From Parapedobacter pyrenivorans (GTDB lineage Bacteria > Bacteroidota > Bacteroidia > Sphingobacteriales > Sphingobacteriaceae), in NCBI RefSeq assembly GCF_014636865.1, contig NZ_BMER01000001.1:2934919-2998918 (forward strand): DNA of 64,000 bases, given 5' to 3'. The notes beneath the pieces were generated by a model. That model had not been told where the DNA came from. It ran no database searches and saw nothing but the letters and a program-made list of their open reading frames with translations. Below are positions 8,056 to 15,861 of the stretch, piece by piece; the first letter of the stretch is position 1, and each line of letters starts with the position of its first letter. The translations under genes and the position numbers were made by a program.

Positions 8056-11035
8056 GTTTGGCTATGCATTGACAGCACTGGCTTTGTACATGGGCAGTGT
8101 GTCTGCCACCGCTCAGGTAAAACAGGATAGCTTGCAGCGGGATACCGTTTTGTTGGAAGAGGTGGAGGTATCAACAGGCTACCAAACCTTGCCGGCCGAA
8201 CGGGCAACCGGCTCCTTCGAGCGGGTAGACGAAAGGCTGTTCAATAGGCAGGTATCCACCCATGTGCTGTCACGTTTGGATGGCGTCATGCCGGGCATAT
8301 TATTCGACAAGCGCGGTCCTTCGGACGTCCTGCGGGTAAGGGGGCTGAGTTCAATAGGGCTTACGGACAGCCGTCCGCTGATCATCCTCGATAACTTTCC
8401 TTATGAAGGCGATCTGGACGCTATTAATCCCAACGACGTGGCGAGCGTAACCCTGCTCAAGGATGCAGCATCTGCATCCATCTGGGGGGCACGGGCAGGG
8501 AATGGCGTACTGGTGATCACCACAAAGAAAGGCCGATTTGCCCAGCCGTTTCAATTGTCGGCTACTTCCAATATCACCATACAGGAAAAGCCCGACCTTT
8601 TCTATCAACCGCAGGTTGCGTCAACCGATTACATCGATATCGAGAAGATGCTGTTCGACCGTGGCGTGTATAATTCCGACTTGTCCAATACACGTACCTG
8701 GCCGGTGGTCTCACCGGTAGTAGATATATTGGATGCGCAGCGACGTGGCTTGCTGACCGAGGAAGAGGCGACAACGAAAATTGACGCGCTTAGAAACGTA
8801 GACCTTCGAAACGATATGAGCCGTTATCTCTACCGTGAAGCCGTCATGCAGCAATATGCGCTGTCCCTGCGTGGGGGGAGCAACCGGCTGAATACGCTAT
8901 TTTCTGCGGGTTTCGACAGGAATCTTCAGTCGGAGCGGGGCAATGGTTATACGCGAACAACCGTTAGAAACCAAACCTCACTGAGGCCACTGGATAAACT
9001 AACGATGGATATCGGCATCGCCTATTCGGCAAGTAATCGACAGTCAAACGACCCCGGTTCAATAAGTATAAGTACGGGCAACGGTATTTACCCCTATGCG
9101 GCGTTGGTAGATGAAAATGGTCAGCCCGCGGTGATTGCAAGAGATCGGCGTGCAGGCTATGCAGATACCGCGGGGATGGGAAGGCTGCTCGATTGGCGGT
9201 ACCGGCCCTACGAGGAACTTGCACTCGCAGACAACACGACACGATTGCAGAACCTGCTGTTCAACTTTTCTGCACGATATCAATGGAGTTCTCATTTGAG
9301 TACGGAAATACGCGGGCAGTATGAAAACCAATGGACCGATGGGCAGCAGTTGCAGCACGAACATTCGTACTATGTGCGTAATTTGGTTAATACGTTTACG
9401 CAACTGGCGGGCGAGAATGTGATCAGACCCGTTCCGCTGGGCAGCATATTAGACGGTAGCCGGTCGCGTTTGCAAGGCTATGGCATCCGTGGGCAGGCCA
9501 ACTACAACCGGGATTGGTCTATTCATCGCGTGGCAGCTATTGCCGGTGGCGAGATCAGGCATGCCGGAACCGAATCGAACAGCGATAGGTTCTACGGGTA
9601 TGATGCAGACCTGCGGATCAGCCAAGGAGTAGACTATGTAAACCGCTATCCGCGCTATACCAATTCGAGTTTAAGTAACATACCTTACATGGTATCCAGC
9701 CAGCGGGCGGTAACCCGGTTTGTTTCGCTGTATGCCAATGCTTCCTATACCTTGGCCGATCGGTACACCGTTTCGGCAAGTGCACGGCGGGATGCATCCA
9801 ACCTCTTCGGGGTGGCTACCAATAACAAATGGTCGCCATTCTGGTCGGCCGGTCTGGCATGGAATATTGCAGATGAGCCTTTTTATCATTGGTCGGCTGT
9901 ACCGCACCTCAAATTGCGTACTACGTATGGCCATGCGGGCAATACCGACAATGACCGGCCTGCCGTTACCACCATCGATTACCGCGGTGTTACAACGTTG
10001 GGCAGATTTCCCTATGCCATTGTCAGTAATCCACCTAATCCGGAGTTGCGTTGGGAAGACGTGGCTACTTGGAACATCGGGCTGGATTTTGCAACCCGGG
10101 GACGTACCCTGGGCGGTAGTCTGGAATATTATATCAAAACCGCATCAGACCTGATTGCACTGGTCGAAGCAGATCGTACATCGGGCTTTAATTCCTTTTC
10201 GCGCAATAGTGCGGTACTGCAAAACCATGGGTTCGACATTTCATTGTATGGCCGCCATGGAAAAGGCAACCTCGGGTGGTTGTGGGATGCTTCGTTTTCC
10301 CACACGCGCAATAAGGTGCTGGAATATTATTATTCCCCAACAAGCTATAGCAATGCGGTGACCAGGGGTGGAAATACGTTAACTCCCTTTGTCGGTCGGC
10401 CGGCCTACGCCCTGCTAAGTTATCGGTTCGCGGGCCTCGATCCCGAAACGGGCGACCCCTTGGGGTACTTAAACGGGGAAGTCTCCAAAGACTACACGAG
10501 TATGATACAGCGCGCTACCGAAAACGATGTCATACTGCACGGCACCGCCATGCCGCCCTATTTCGGTGCGTTGCGCAATACGTTCCAATGGAAGAACCTA
10601 TCTATTTCAGCAAACGTAACGTTCCGTTTCGGCTATTTTTTCCGCAGGAACACGGTGATGTATTACCCCATCCTTTCCGGCAGCGCCATCAACATACATG
10701 GCGATTATTACAAACGGTGGCAACAGCCTGGCGACGAGGTACATACCACGGTACCGTCCATGCTGATACCGGGCAGCGCCGTGCGCGACGGATTTTACCG
10801 TGATTCCGAAGCAACTGCCGAGCGTGGAGACCACATTCGTCTGCAGGATGTAAACCTAAGTTATGCATTCCGTGGCGATGCATTGCGGTGGGGGCCGTTT
10901 AGGGAAATCAGGGCAACCCTCTATGCGCGCAATCTGGGCCTAATCTGGAAAGCCAATGATGCGGGGCTGGATCCGGACTACTTGGAAATGCCCGCGCCCC
11001 GAAGTGTTGCGTTTGGGTTATCGATGGACTTTTAA
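8048..11035 (+). CDS. SusC/RagA-family TonB-dependent outer-membrane transporter
   Basis: This is a 995-residue outer-membrane importer that takes up a large substrate with its SusD lipoprotein. After a signal peptide ending near SATAQ comes a TonB-box/plug region. Typical plug signatures are LEEVEVSTGYQTLP, VLRVRGLSSIG, PLIILDNFP, VTLLKDAASASIWGARAGNGV and VLVITTKKG; a long beta-barrel ends in the FGLSMDF terminal strand. It lacks the N-terminal carboxypeptidase-regulatory-like domain found in the second SusC of this window. I prefer the ATG at 8048 over the GTG at 8042 because a GAGGGGAGGG ribosome site precedes it and it gives the ATGAATAA coupling to the upstream gene. Its substrate cannot be read; no glycosidase lies beside it. 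Confidence 0.93.
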   Translation: MNKFGYALTALALYMGSVSATAQVKQDSLQRDTVLLEEVEVSTGYQTLPAERATGSFERVDERLFNRQVSTHVLSRLDGVMPGILFDKRGPSDVLRVRGLSSIGLTDSRPLIILDNFPYEGDLDAINPNDVASVTLLKDAASASIWGARAGNGVLVITTKKGRFAQPFQLSATSNITIQEKPDLFYQPQVASTDYIDIEKMLFDRGVYNSDLSNTRTWPVVSPVVDILDAQRRGLLTEEEATTKIDALRNVDLRNDMSRYLYREAVMQQYALSLRGGSNRLNTLFSAGFDRNLQSERGNGYTRTTVRNQTSLRPLDKLTMDIGIAYSASNRQSNDPGSISISTGNGIYPYAALVDENGQPAVIARDRRAGYADTAGMGRLLDWRYRPYEELALADNTTRLQNLLFNFSARYQWSSHLSTEIRGQYENQWTDGQQLQHEHSYYVRNLVNTFTQLAGENVIRPVPLGSILDGSRSRLQGYGIRGQANYNRDWSIHRVAAIAGGEIRHAGTESNSDRFYGYDADLRISQGVDYVNRYPRYTNSSLSNIPYMVSSQRAVTRFVSLYANASYTLADRYTVSASARRDASNLFGVATNNKWSPFWSAGLAWNIADEPFYHWSAVPHLKLRTTYGHAGNTDNDRPAVTTIDYRGVTTLGRFPYAIVSNPPNPELRWEDVATWNIGLDFATRGRTLGGSLEYYIKTASDLIALVEADRTSGFNSFSRNSAVLQNHGFDISLYGRHGKGNLGWLWDASFSHTRNKVLEYYYSPTSYSNAVTRGGNTLTPFVGRPAYALLSYRFAGLDPETGDPLGYLNGEVSKDYTSMIQRATENDVILHGTAMPPYFGALRNTFQWKNLSISANVTFRFGYFFRRNTVMYYPILSGSAINIHGDYYKRWQQPGDEVHTTVPSMLIPGSAVRDGFYRDSEATAERGDHIRLQDVNLSYAFRGDALRWGPFREIRATLYARNLGLIWKANDAGLDPDYLEMPAPRSVAFGLSMDF

Positions 11036-11045
11036 TTTAATAACA

Positions 11046-12401
11046 ATGATATCATTAAAGAAAACGCTGGGACTGGGTTTGATCTTCTGCTGTACGGTCG
11101 CCTGTGAAAAATACCTTGCGGAAAAGCCCAGTTCTTCAATCGCCATACCTTCAACCGTGGGGGATTTTCAGGCATTGGTTGACTATCAAGCAAGGATGAA
11201 CGAAAATTATCCCGATTGCGGCGATAATGCGGCTGACTATTTCTACCTGCTCACAGCAGATTGGATGGCTCGTGCGGAATGGGGGCGTGGAACTTACGTT
11301 TGGGACCCCCAAGCGGATGCCTCGCGGGATTGGTCGGTCTGCTATGAGAAGATCTTCTACACCAACATTGTCCTAGAGGGGATAGATGATGCGTTGCTGG
11401 ACGGTCTGGGAGAAAGAGATCGTGATCGGGTGAAAGGCAGTGCACTGTTTATCCGTGGATTTACCTACCTCAACTTGGTGCAGTTATTTGTGCCTCCTTA
11501 TGATTTGGATATCGAAGATAGCCCTTATGGCTTGCCGCTTCGATTGACCCCGGATATCAACGCGGCGACAACTAGAGCCACGGTGGGCGATACGTATCGG
11601 CAAATAGAGGCAGACCTGCTGGAAGCCGTTTCGTTCCTGCCGGATAAATCGTTTATCGCGACACGCCCATCGAAGGCTGCCGCATACGCAGCGCTTTCGC
11701 GGTTGTACGTGTTTATGGAACGGTACGACGATGCATTAACCTATGCAGACCGTTGTTTGGCCGTTCAGCCAGACCTGATGGATTACAACGATCTTGACGC
11801 TTCACAGCGGGAGCCGTTTACCGAATTGAACCCAGAGGTCATTTTTCATGCGGCGTTGCAGGGTCAGTCCGGTATTCTCGCGCAGTCACGCGCCCGTGTA
11901 GACTCAACGCTGTACTCGACGTATGGCCCGAATGATCTTCGCAAGGCACTGTTTTTTGAGGAGCAGAGCGATGGTACATGCCTATTTAAAGGCTCCTATT
12001 TTGGGAGAGGCGCAATTTTTTCAGGACTGGCAACCGGCGAGGTCTATCTGATGAGGGCTGAATCGTTGATTCGTTTGGGCGATTGGCAGGAAGGAGTTGA
12101 AACCCTGAAACAATTGTTGAATAAGCGGATGGAAGCCGGAATGGTCGACATCCCCGCCGATCTGGATGAAGAACGTGCGCTGGCATGGGTCTTGGCAGAG
12201 CGGGAAAGAGAGTTGGCGTTTCGTGGAGGGGTAAGATGGGGCGATCTCCGGCGGTTGAACAAAGACGAGCGATTTGCGAAGACGTTGGTTCGAGTTGTTG
12301 ACGGCCAGACCTATGTGTTGGAACCGAACGATCCGCGTTATACCTTTCTGATACCGATTCAAGTCATTTTACATTCGGGAATTCTGCAGAACCAGCGTTA
12401 A
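11046..12401 (+). CDS. SusD/RagB-family nutrient-binding surface lipoprotein
   Basis: The 451-residue protein starts with a lipoprotein signal (FCCTVACEKYL), is anchored at the cysteine and should sit on the cell surface as the lid of the preceding SusC barrel. SusD-type features include the early EKPSSSIAIPST segment, tetratricopeptide-like helices around RGFTYLNLVQLF and AAYAALSRLYVFMERYDDAL, and the late VLAERERELAFRGGVRWGDLRRLN motif. The gene begins 10 bp after the SusC stop. The upstream in-frame ATG at 10956 lies inside SusC and is unlikely to be used. The protein is somewhat short for the family, which fits a SusD-like protein of a non-glycan or small-ligand system. Confidence 0.92.
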   Translation: MISLKKTLGLGLIFCCTVACEKYLAEKPSSSIAIPSTVGDFQALVDYQARMNENYPDCGDNAADYFYLLTADWMARAEWGRGTYVWDPQADASRDWSVCYEKIFYTNIVLEGIDDALLDGLGERDRDRVKGSALFIRGFTYLNLVQLFVPPYDLDIEDSPYGLPLRLTPDINAATTRATVGDTYRQIEADLLEAVSFLPDKSFIATRPSKAAAYAALSRLYVFMERYDDALTYADRCLAVQPDLMDYNDLDASQREPFTELNPEVIFHAALQGQSGILAQSRARVDSTLYSTYGPNDLRKALFFEEQSDGTCLFKGSYFGRGAIFSGLATGEVYLMRAESLIRLGDWQEGVETLKQLLNKRMEAGMVDIPADLDEERALAWVLAERERELAFRGGVRWGDLRRLNKDERFAKTLVRVVDGQTYVLEPNDPRYTFLIPIQVILHSGILQNQR

Positions 12402-12409
12402 CATGAAAT

Positions 12410-12435
12410 ACGGGTACAGCGCTAACTGTACCCGT
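12410..12435. terminator. Terminator hairpin between convergent genes
   Basis: A perfect 10-bp stem, ACGGGTACAG (12410-12419) with CTGTACCCGT (12426-12435), has a 6-nt loop. It lies 9 bp after the SusD stop and faces the end of the minus-strand gene at 12466. Only a weak T-rich tract follows. Confidence 0.7.
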
Positions 12436-12465
12436 TCATTTGTTACTCACAAAACCGACCCCTGC

Positions 12466-12795
12466 TTAATTTCCGGAAAACGCCCCGTACGTGAGGTCCT
12501 GATGCTGGTCCCCGTCTTCGATCGCCTCAATAAGTTCCGGCGAAAGATCGGGTTGCCCTCCTGCGTCAGGAGCGTCTACAAGACATACCTGTTCTTGACC
12601 TGAACAATCGTTTTCACTGGCTCCGGGAGCCTCGTCATATCCCCGCGGATCTGTAGGGGGAAACCCTTTCTCAGGGTTATATGACCACATGGTGGCGCTT
12701 GATGTACTAAGAGCCTGCACCGCGGCTTTGCCGACGAACACTGTGAACGCCAGCAACAACGCTACCAAGGGTAGCTGCTTACTTAATTTAACCAT
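12466..12795 (-). CDS. Small exported protein, DUF6520-like
   Basis: The start at 12795 is set by an AGGAG site five bases upstream and gives 109 residues; an upstream ATG at 12822 is less likely. The N-terminus is a signal segment (LPLVALLLAFTVFVGKAA). The mature part has two cysteines, a WSYNPEKG element and an acidic tail. The pattern of a short signal, a W-x-Y-x segment and spaced cysteines matches small Bacteroidota proteins annotated as DUF6520. These often sit next to MauE-like genes, as here. Function is unknown; a secreted peptide or redox-linked structural protein are both possible. Confidence 0.6.
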   Translation of the reverse strand: MVKLSKQLPLVALLLAFTVFVGKAAVQALSTSSATMWSYNPEKGFPPTDPRGYDEAPGASENDCSGQEQVCLVDAPDAGGQPDLSPELIEAIEDGDQHQDLTYGAFSGN

Positions 12796-12994
12796 AATTA
12801 CTCCTGTTTTAAAGAACATCACTTGGCGGGTTGCTTGCTCCCTTCAAACGGTTTGTTATTCCTGCCCTCCGGCAGCCGGTGAAGGCATCGTTTTATCGCC
12901 TTCCTCTTTTGGTTGTAAACCGCTCGTGGGAACGTCGCTTCCCGCTTTTGTGATTGCCGAGTTAGCTACACCCAGCGTCCGTATACGGATATCG

Positions 12995-13453
12995 TTATCG
13001 GCCGTCAGCCCACCGCTGCGGCTTCTTTTCGTTACGTGTTTTTATGCTTCGGTGGTATAGTACCCCACCCATTGCTGCCAATGCGGCGAGCCCCATGTTT
13101 ACCCAGAAATGTGCCGTCCACGAAAGGCTGCTGAAGAGCTTGCCGCAGGCGCACACCACATTTCCATCAGGCTCAGATGCCGCGTAGGCGGTATAGCCGG
13201 CGAACGCCAAAAGCATCACGACCGAAGCCCAAAGGCCCCAGCGTCTTGTTCGCGGGTAAACCAATAGTCCGGTTACGGCCAGTTCGCCGATAGGCAGCCC
13301 CCACTCCAAAACCGCCTTTGCCCAGCCGGGCAGCGGTTGCTTGTATAGCTGGATACGGAATACCGTATGGTACCAAACTTTCTCGATGCCGGTATAAAAG
13401 AAAAGCATGGTGAGCAGAACGGTAATGATGAGCATGTAAGGTGTTGCTTTCAT
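12995..13453 (-). CDS. MauE/DoxX-like integral membrane protein
   Basis: The 152-residue protein starting at 13453 has four hydrophobic segments (MLIITVLLTMLFFYTGIEKV, GLPIGELAVTGLLVY, WASVVMLLAFAGYTAYA and FWVNMGLAALAAMGGVLY). A CAC-G motif in VVCACGKLFSSLSW lies between the last two. This is the layout of MauE/DoxX-type proteins, thought to help disulfide or quinone-linked redox chemistry in the periplasm. It precedes the DUF6520-like gene on the same strand with about 200 bp between them. A longer start at 13543 would add 30 non-hydrophobic residues and run into the AraC gene. Confidence 0.75.
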   Translation of the reverse strand: MKATPYMLIITVLLTMLFFYTGIEKVWYHTVFRIQLYKQPLPGWAKAVLEWGLPIGELAVTGLLVYPRTRRWGLWASVVMLLAFAGYTAYAASEPDGNVVCACGKLFSSLSWTAHFWVNMGLAALAAMGGVLYHRSIKTRNEKKPQRWADGR

Positions 13454-13539
13454 AACGCTAAGGAAAGGTGAAAAGCCGCCGATGTGGCTAACCGAAACGA
13501 TAGCCGTGCAGCTATTTTTCCGGCGGATGGTCAAACCGG

Positions 13540-14517
13540 TCAATGCTGCTGGCGAAAGGCTGTGGGCGTTAGTCCGGTCTCGCGCTTAAAGGCGCGGATG
13601 AGACTCTCGGCATACATAAAGCCTACCCGTTCGGCAATGGCGGTAAGCGAAAGTTCGGTATCCAGCAGCAGGTGCTTCGCCGCGTGGATACGCTGCATGC
13701 GTACAGCACAGGCAACGGAGATGCCATACTTAGCGGCATAGGCATGCCGAAGCGCGGGAGCCGACCATCCGAATTGCCGTGAAATCCCCTTTAGCCGCAT
13801 GGAGTACTTTTCGGCGTAGTGTGCTTCGATATGGGCCTGCACACCGTCGAGCATCGTGTCGATCGGGTGTATGGCGGGTTGCTGCTGCAATCGTTCGTGG
13901 TAAAGGGCTAGCAACCGGGCGAGGTATATCTTCAACGCGCCGTCCAATTCGTCGCCCCGCTTCGGGCAGTTCCGTATACGTTGGAGGGTGCGCTGCTCGT
14001 CTTGCATTAGCGTAGCCTCGCGAAGGCACAACGGCGGGTCGGCGTTGGTTTTCCATGCGTTTACGAGAGGATGCAGCTCGTTATACTGCCGCGTAAGCCA
14101 TACGAGGTATCCGTATGGAAACGCAACCAACAAGGTCTCATGTTGGCCGGGTGGCAGGTTAAAAAGGTAGTTGCCGGCAGGTAGGTAGCACCCGCAGTAC
14201 CTGCCCTTTTCCAGCCGGAAGGGTGCCCCGCCGTGCAGCAGTCTGTTTATGCGACCTTTGAGCTGGTATACAAACAAAACCAGGCCTTCGCCGAGCTGCA
14301 ACTGCATGGCTTGGCCGCGGACAATATGTGCCGTATACAGGTAGATGCTGAATTGCCACCCTTCGACCAGTTGCAGAAATAAATGCGCTTCTGCATGTTC
14401 CAGCAGGCTGCGTTTAGCATAAGGTATCGGATAATCGCTGATCCTTACCGGATCGTTTAGTGCTTTGGCCGGCCGATCCGATGCCTGGGCAAAGCAAATA
14501 GTTAGTGTTCTTTCCAT
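13540..14517 (-). CDS. AraC-family transcriptional regulator
   Basis: This 325-residue protein ends in a two-helix-turn-helix AraC domain (about 225-325): MRLKGISRQFGWSAPALRHA, then LSLTAIAERVGFMYAESLIR and FKRETGLTPTAFRQ. The N-terminal 200 residues form a sensor region without a recognisable ligand motif. It lies upstream of the MauE-like and small exported genes on the same strand and may control them. Its C-terminal end abuts the next gene closely. The family call is firm; the ligand is unknown. Confidence 0.88.
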   Translation of the reverse strand: MERTLTICFAQASDRPAKALNDPVRISDYPIPYAKRSLLEHAEAHLFLQLVEGWQFSIYLYTAHIVRGQAMQLQLGEGLVLFVYQLKGRINRLLHGGAPFRLEKGRYCGCYLPAGNYLFNLPPGQHETLLVAFPYGYLVWLTRQYNELHPLVNAWKTNADPPLCLREATLMQDEQRTLQRIRNCPKRGDELDGALKIYLARLLALYHERLQQQPAIHPIDTMLDGVQAHIEAHYAEKYSMRLKGISRQFGWSAPALRHAYAAKYGISVACAVRMQRIHAAKHLLLDTELSLTAIAERVGFMYAESLIRAFKRETGLTPTAFRQQH

Positions 14518-14794
14518 GTGCTAAAAATGGATAGGTAGAAACTAAGGAATGGCAATTGGTGACAGAATCGTATCATGGGTTGATAGGCTTGGCTCGTCAA
14601 AGGACGAAAGCATTCGTCCGCCGGTAGACCTATTTCGTCCCGTTAAAGTCGGATTCCGTTTTGAATCACGCATAAAGTTAGTCAGGATTCCCATGTTTGC
14701 CGCTGTCGACAAGTTTATTCCGATGGCCAAAGGAAGCAGGGGATTCCGAAAACCTGAGTAAGAGAGTAGGATAAAACCTTAACACGGAGAAACC
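14518..14794. other. Intergenic region, no convincing gene
   Basis: Both strands hold an open frame of 60-70 codons (plus 14549-14761, minus 14542-14730), largely on the same bases. Neither has a clear ribosome binding site or a known family. The stretch should hold the AraC promoter and that of the small peptide gene downstream, but I see no textbook -7 box. Confidence 0.4.
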
Positions 14795-14860
14795 ATGGAA
14801 GAAGAATCTTTTTTCCCGATTTTCGAAGAAGAACCAAAATGTGATCCCTGGATCTTTTAA
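14795..14860 (+). CDS. 21-residue acidic peptide, possible signal or RiPP precursor
   Basis: A short frame with an ACGGAGA ribosome site 5-11 bases upstream encodes a 21-residue peptide. It is strongly acidic in two clusters (EEE at 2-4 and 11-13), has proline/phenylalanine pairs, one cysteine at residue 16 and an aromatic PWIF end. A stable hairpin follows 13 bp after the stop, and the next gene is an LpxL-like acyltransferase homologue. Such a peptide could be a modified-peptide precursor, a pheromone for the LytS-type kinase downstream, or simply a leader peptide. No known family is recognised and expression is unproven. Confidence 0.4.
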   Translation: MEEESFFPIFEEEPKCDPWIF

Positions 14861-14873
14861 TCGAGCATGAAGG

Positions 14874-14897
14874 TGCCCCGCAATAAGCGGCGGGGCA
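14874..14897 (+). terminator. GC-rich hairpin after the small peptide gene
   Basis: TGCCCCGC (14874-14881) pairs perfectly with GCGGGGCA (14890-14897) around an 8-nt loop, followed by a moderately T-rich stretch. It would end or attenuate transcription between the peptide and the acyltransferase-like gene. Confidence 0.6.
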
Positions 14898-14936
14898 TCA
14901 TCCTGTTTTCAACCGTGTTTTCCAATAAACCCAGAA

Positions 14937-15791
14937 ATGAATTTCTATCAACAACTGACAGCCATGGCCAACGAAATCGAAGGTATCGATGTAATAACGT
15001 CCGAGGCATGGTACCGGCGCTTTGCAATTTTCAGCGCCAACCTGGGCTTAATGATACCAAATGTACCCATGGCAGATCATGTGGATTTATTCAAAAAGAC
15101 GATCCGTAACCAGTGCTGGGCAAAGGAAGAACAGCGCCATTTTCAGCAAATGGAGTATGCCCTGGATGATCCGGTAAGGGAAGTTATCGCAGGATTGCCT
15201 AAACAACCAGCCATTATTGCTACCTTCCATATGGGGTCATATCGATTGTTGGGGCAAGTGTTGGCCAAAATGGGCGTAAAGTTTTCCCTGCTTTTGGCCA
15301 CCAATATCGCCATTGATCAGGGTGAAACGTTCCGCAGATCGATCCACGACATCGGCGGTCCACTGCCAACGACATTTGACATCATCGATGCGGAGTCGCC
15401 TGCCGCTGGGTTGAAAATGCTGCGATCCCTAGGCAGGGGTGAAAGTTTATTGGCATATGTAGACGGCAATACCGGCGCGGGTAGCCAGCAGTCCAAGACC
15501 ATACCGGTGCCCTTTATGAACGGTACGTTACACGTCAGACAAGGGTTGCCTTGGCTGGCGTATAGGGCGGGTGTGCCATTGCATGTCATCCACTGCCTGC
15601 GGGGGGGACCGGGTCGTGCCAGGTTCAAGCTTGGTGTCAATCCGTTGCCAGGTAACAATGGATACACACCCATCGCTTCGGATATCCAACGGGCGATGCA
15701 GGTATTGTATGCCGATTTGGCTGCACACATAACAGATGATCCTTGGCAGTGGGAATGCTGGCTCTATCTGCAGCATTATTTACTAAAGTGA
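14937..15791 (+). CDS. LpxL/HtrB-like acyltransferase homologue with altered catalytic motif
   Basis: The 284-residue protein matches the lipid A late-acyltransferase fold. A conserved TFHMGSYRLLG block lies near 96-106, then LLAYVDGNTGAG, VPFMNGTLHVRQGLPWLAYR and a C-terminal WECWLYLQHYL. Canonical members have an H-x4-D/E catalytic pair; here H98 is followed at +5 by R103, so ordinary acyl transfer is doubtful. The usual N-terminal membrane anchor is also missing, making the protein shorter than LpxL (about 300-310). It sits between a tiny acidic peptide gene and a LytS/LytTR pair, which suggests a specialised role rather than lipid A synthesis. An acyltransferase acting on the peptide or a small lipid signal is speculation. 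Confidence 0.7.
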   Translation: MNFYQQLTAMANEIEGIDVITSEAWYRRFAIFSANLGLMIPNVPMADHVDLFKKTIRNQCWAKEEQRHFQQMEYALDDPVREVIAGLPKQPAIIATFHMGSYRLLGQVLAKMGVKFSLLLATNIAIDQGETFRRSIHDIGGPLPTTFDIIDAESPAAGLKMLRSLGRGESLLAYVDGNTGAGSQQSKTIPVPFMNGTLHVRQGLPWLAYRAGVPLHVIHCLRGGPGRARFKLGVNPLPGNNGYTPIASDIQRAMQVLYADLAAHITDDPWQWECWLYLQHYLLK

Positions 15792-15818
15792 GTAATTTTT
15801 TCGTAGGTTTTATGGGTG

Positions 15819-15851
15819 TTTAAACGATAATTTTTAATATTATCGTTTAAA
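15819..15851. promoter_or_regulatory. 33-bp palindrome upstream of the kinase gene
   Basis: TTTAAACGATAAT (15819-15831) and ATTATCGTTTAAA (15839-15851) are perfect 13-bp arms around a 7-nt spacer, ending 10 bp before the kinase ATG. It could be a terminator of the acyltransferase gene or an operator of the kinase/regulator pair; its closeness to the ATG would also hide the ribosome site if folded in RNA. Confidence 0.55.
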
Positions 15852-15861
15852 ATATAAGCCT

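Noticed and set aside
10956..11045. Upstream in-frame ATG as start of the first SusD gene
   Set aside because: It lies within the SusC coding sequence; the ATG at 11046 gives a proper lipoprotein signal.
14549..14761. 70-codon plus-strand frame before the 21-residue peptide
   Set aside because: It is matched by a similar minus-strand frame on the same bases, with no usable ribosome site or family match.
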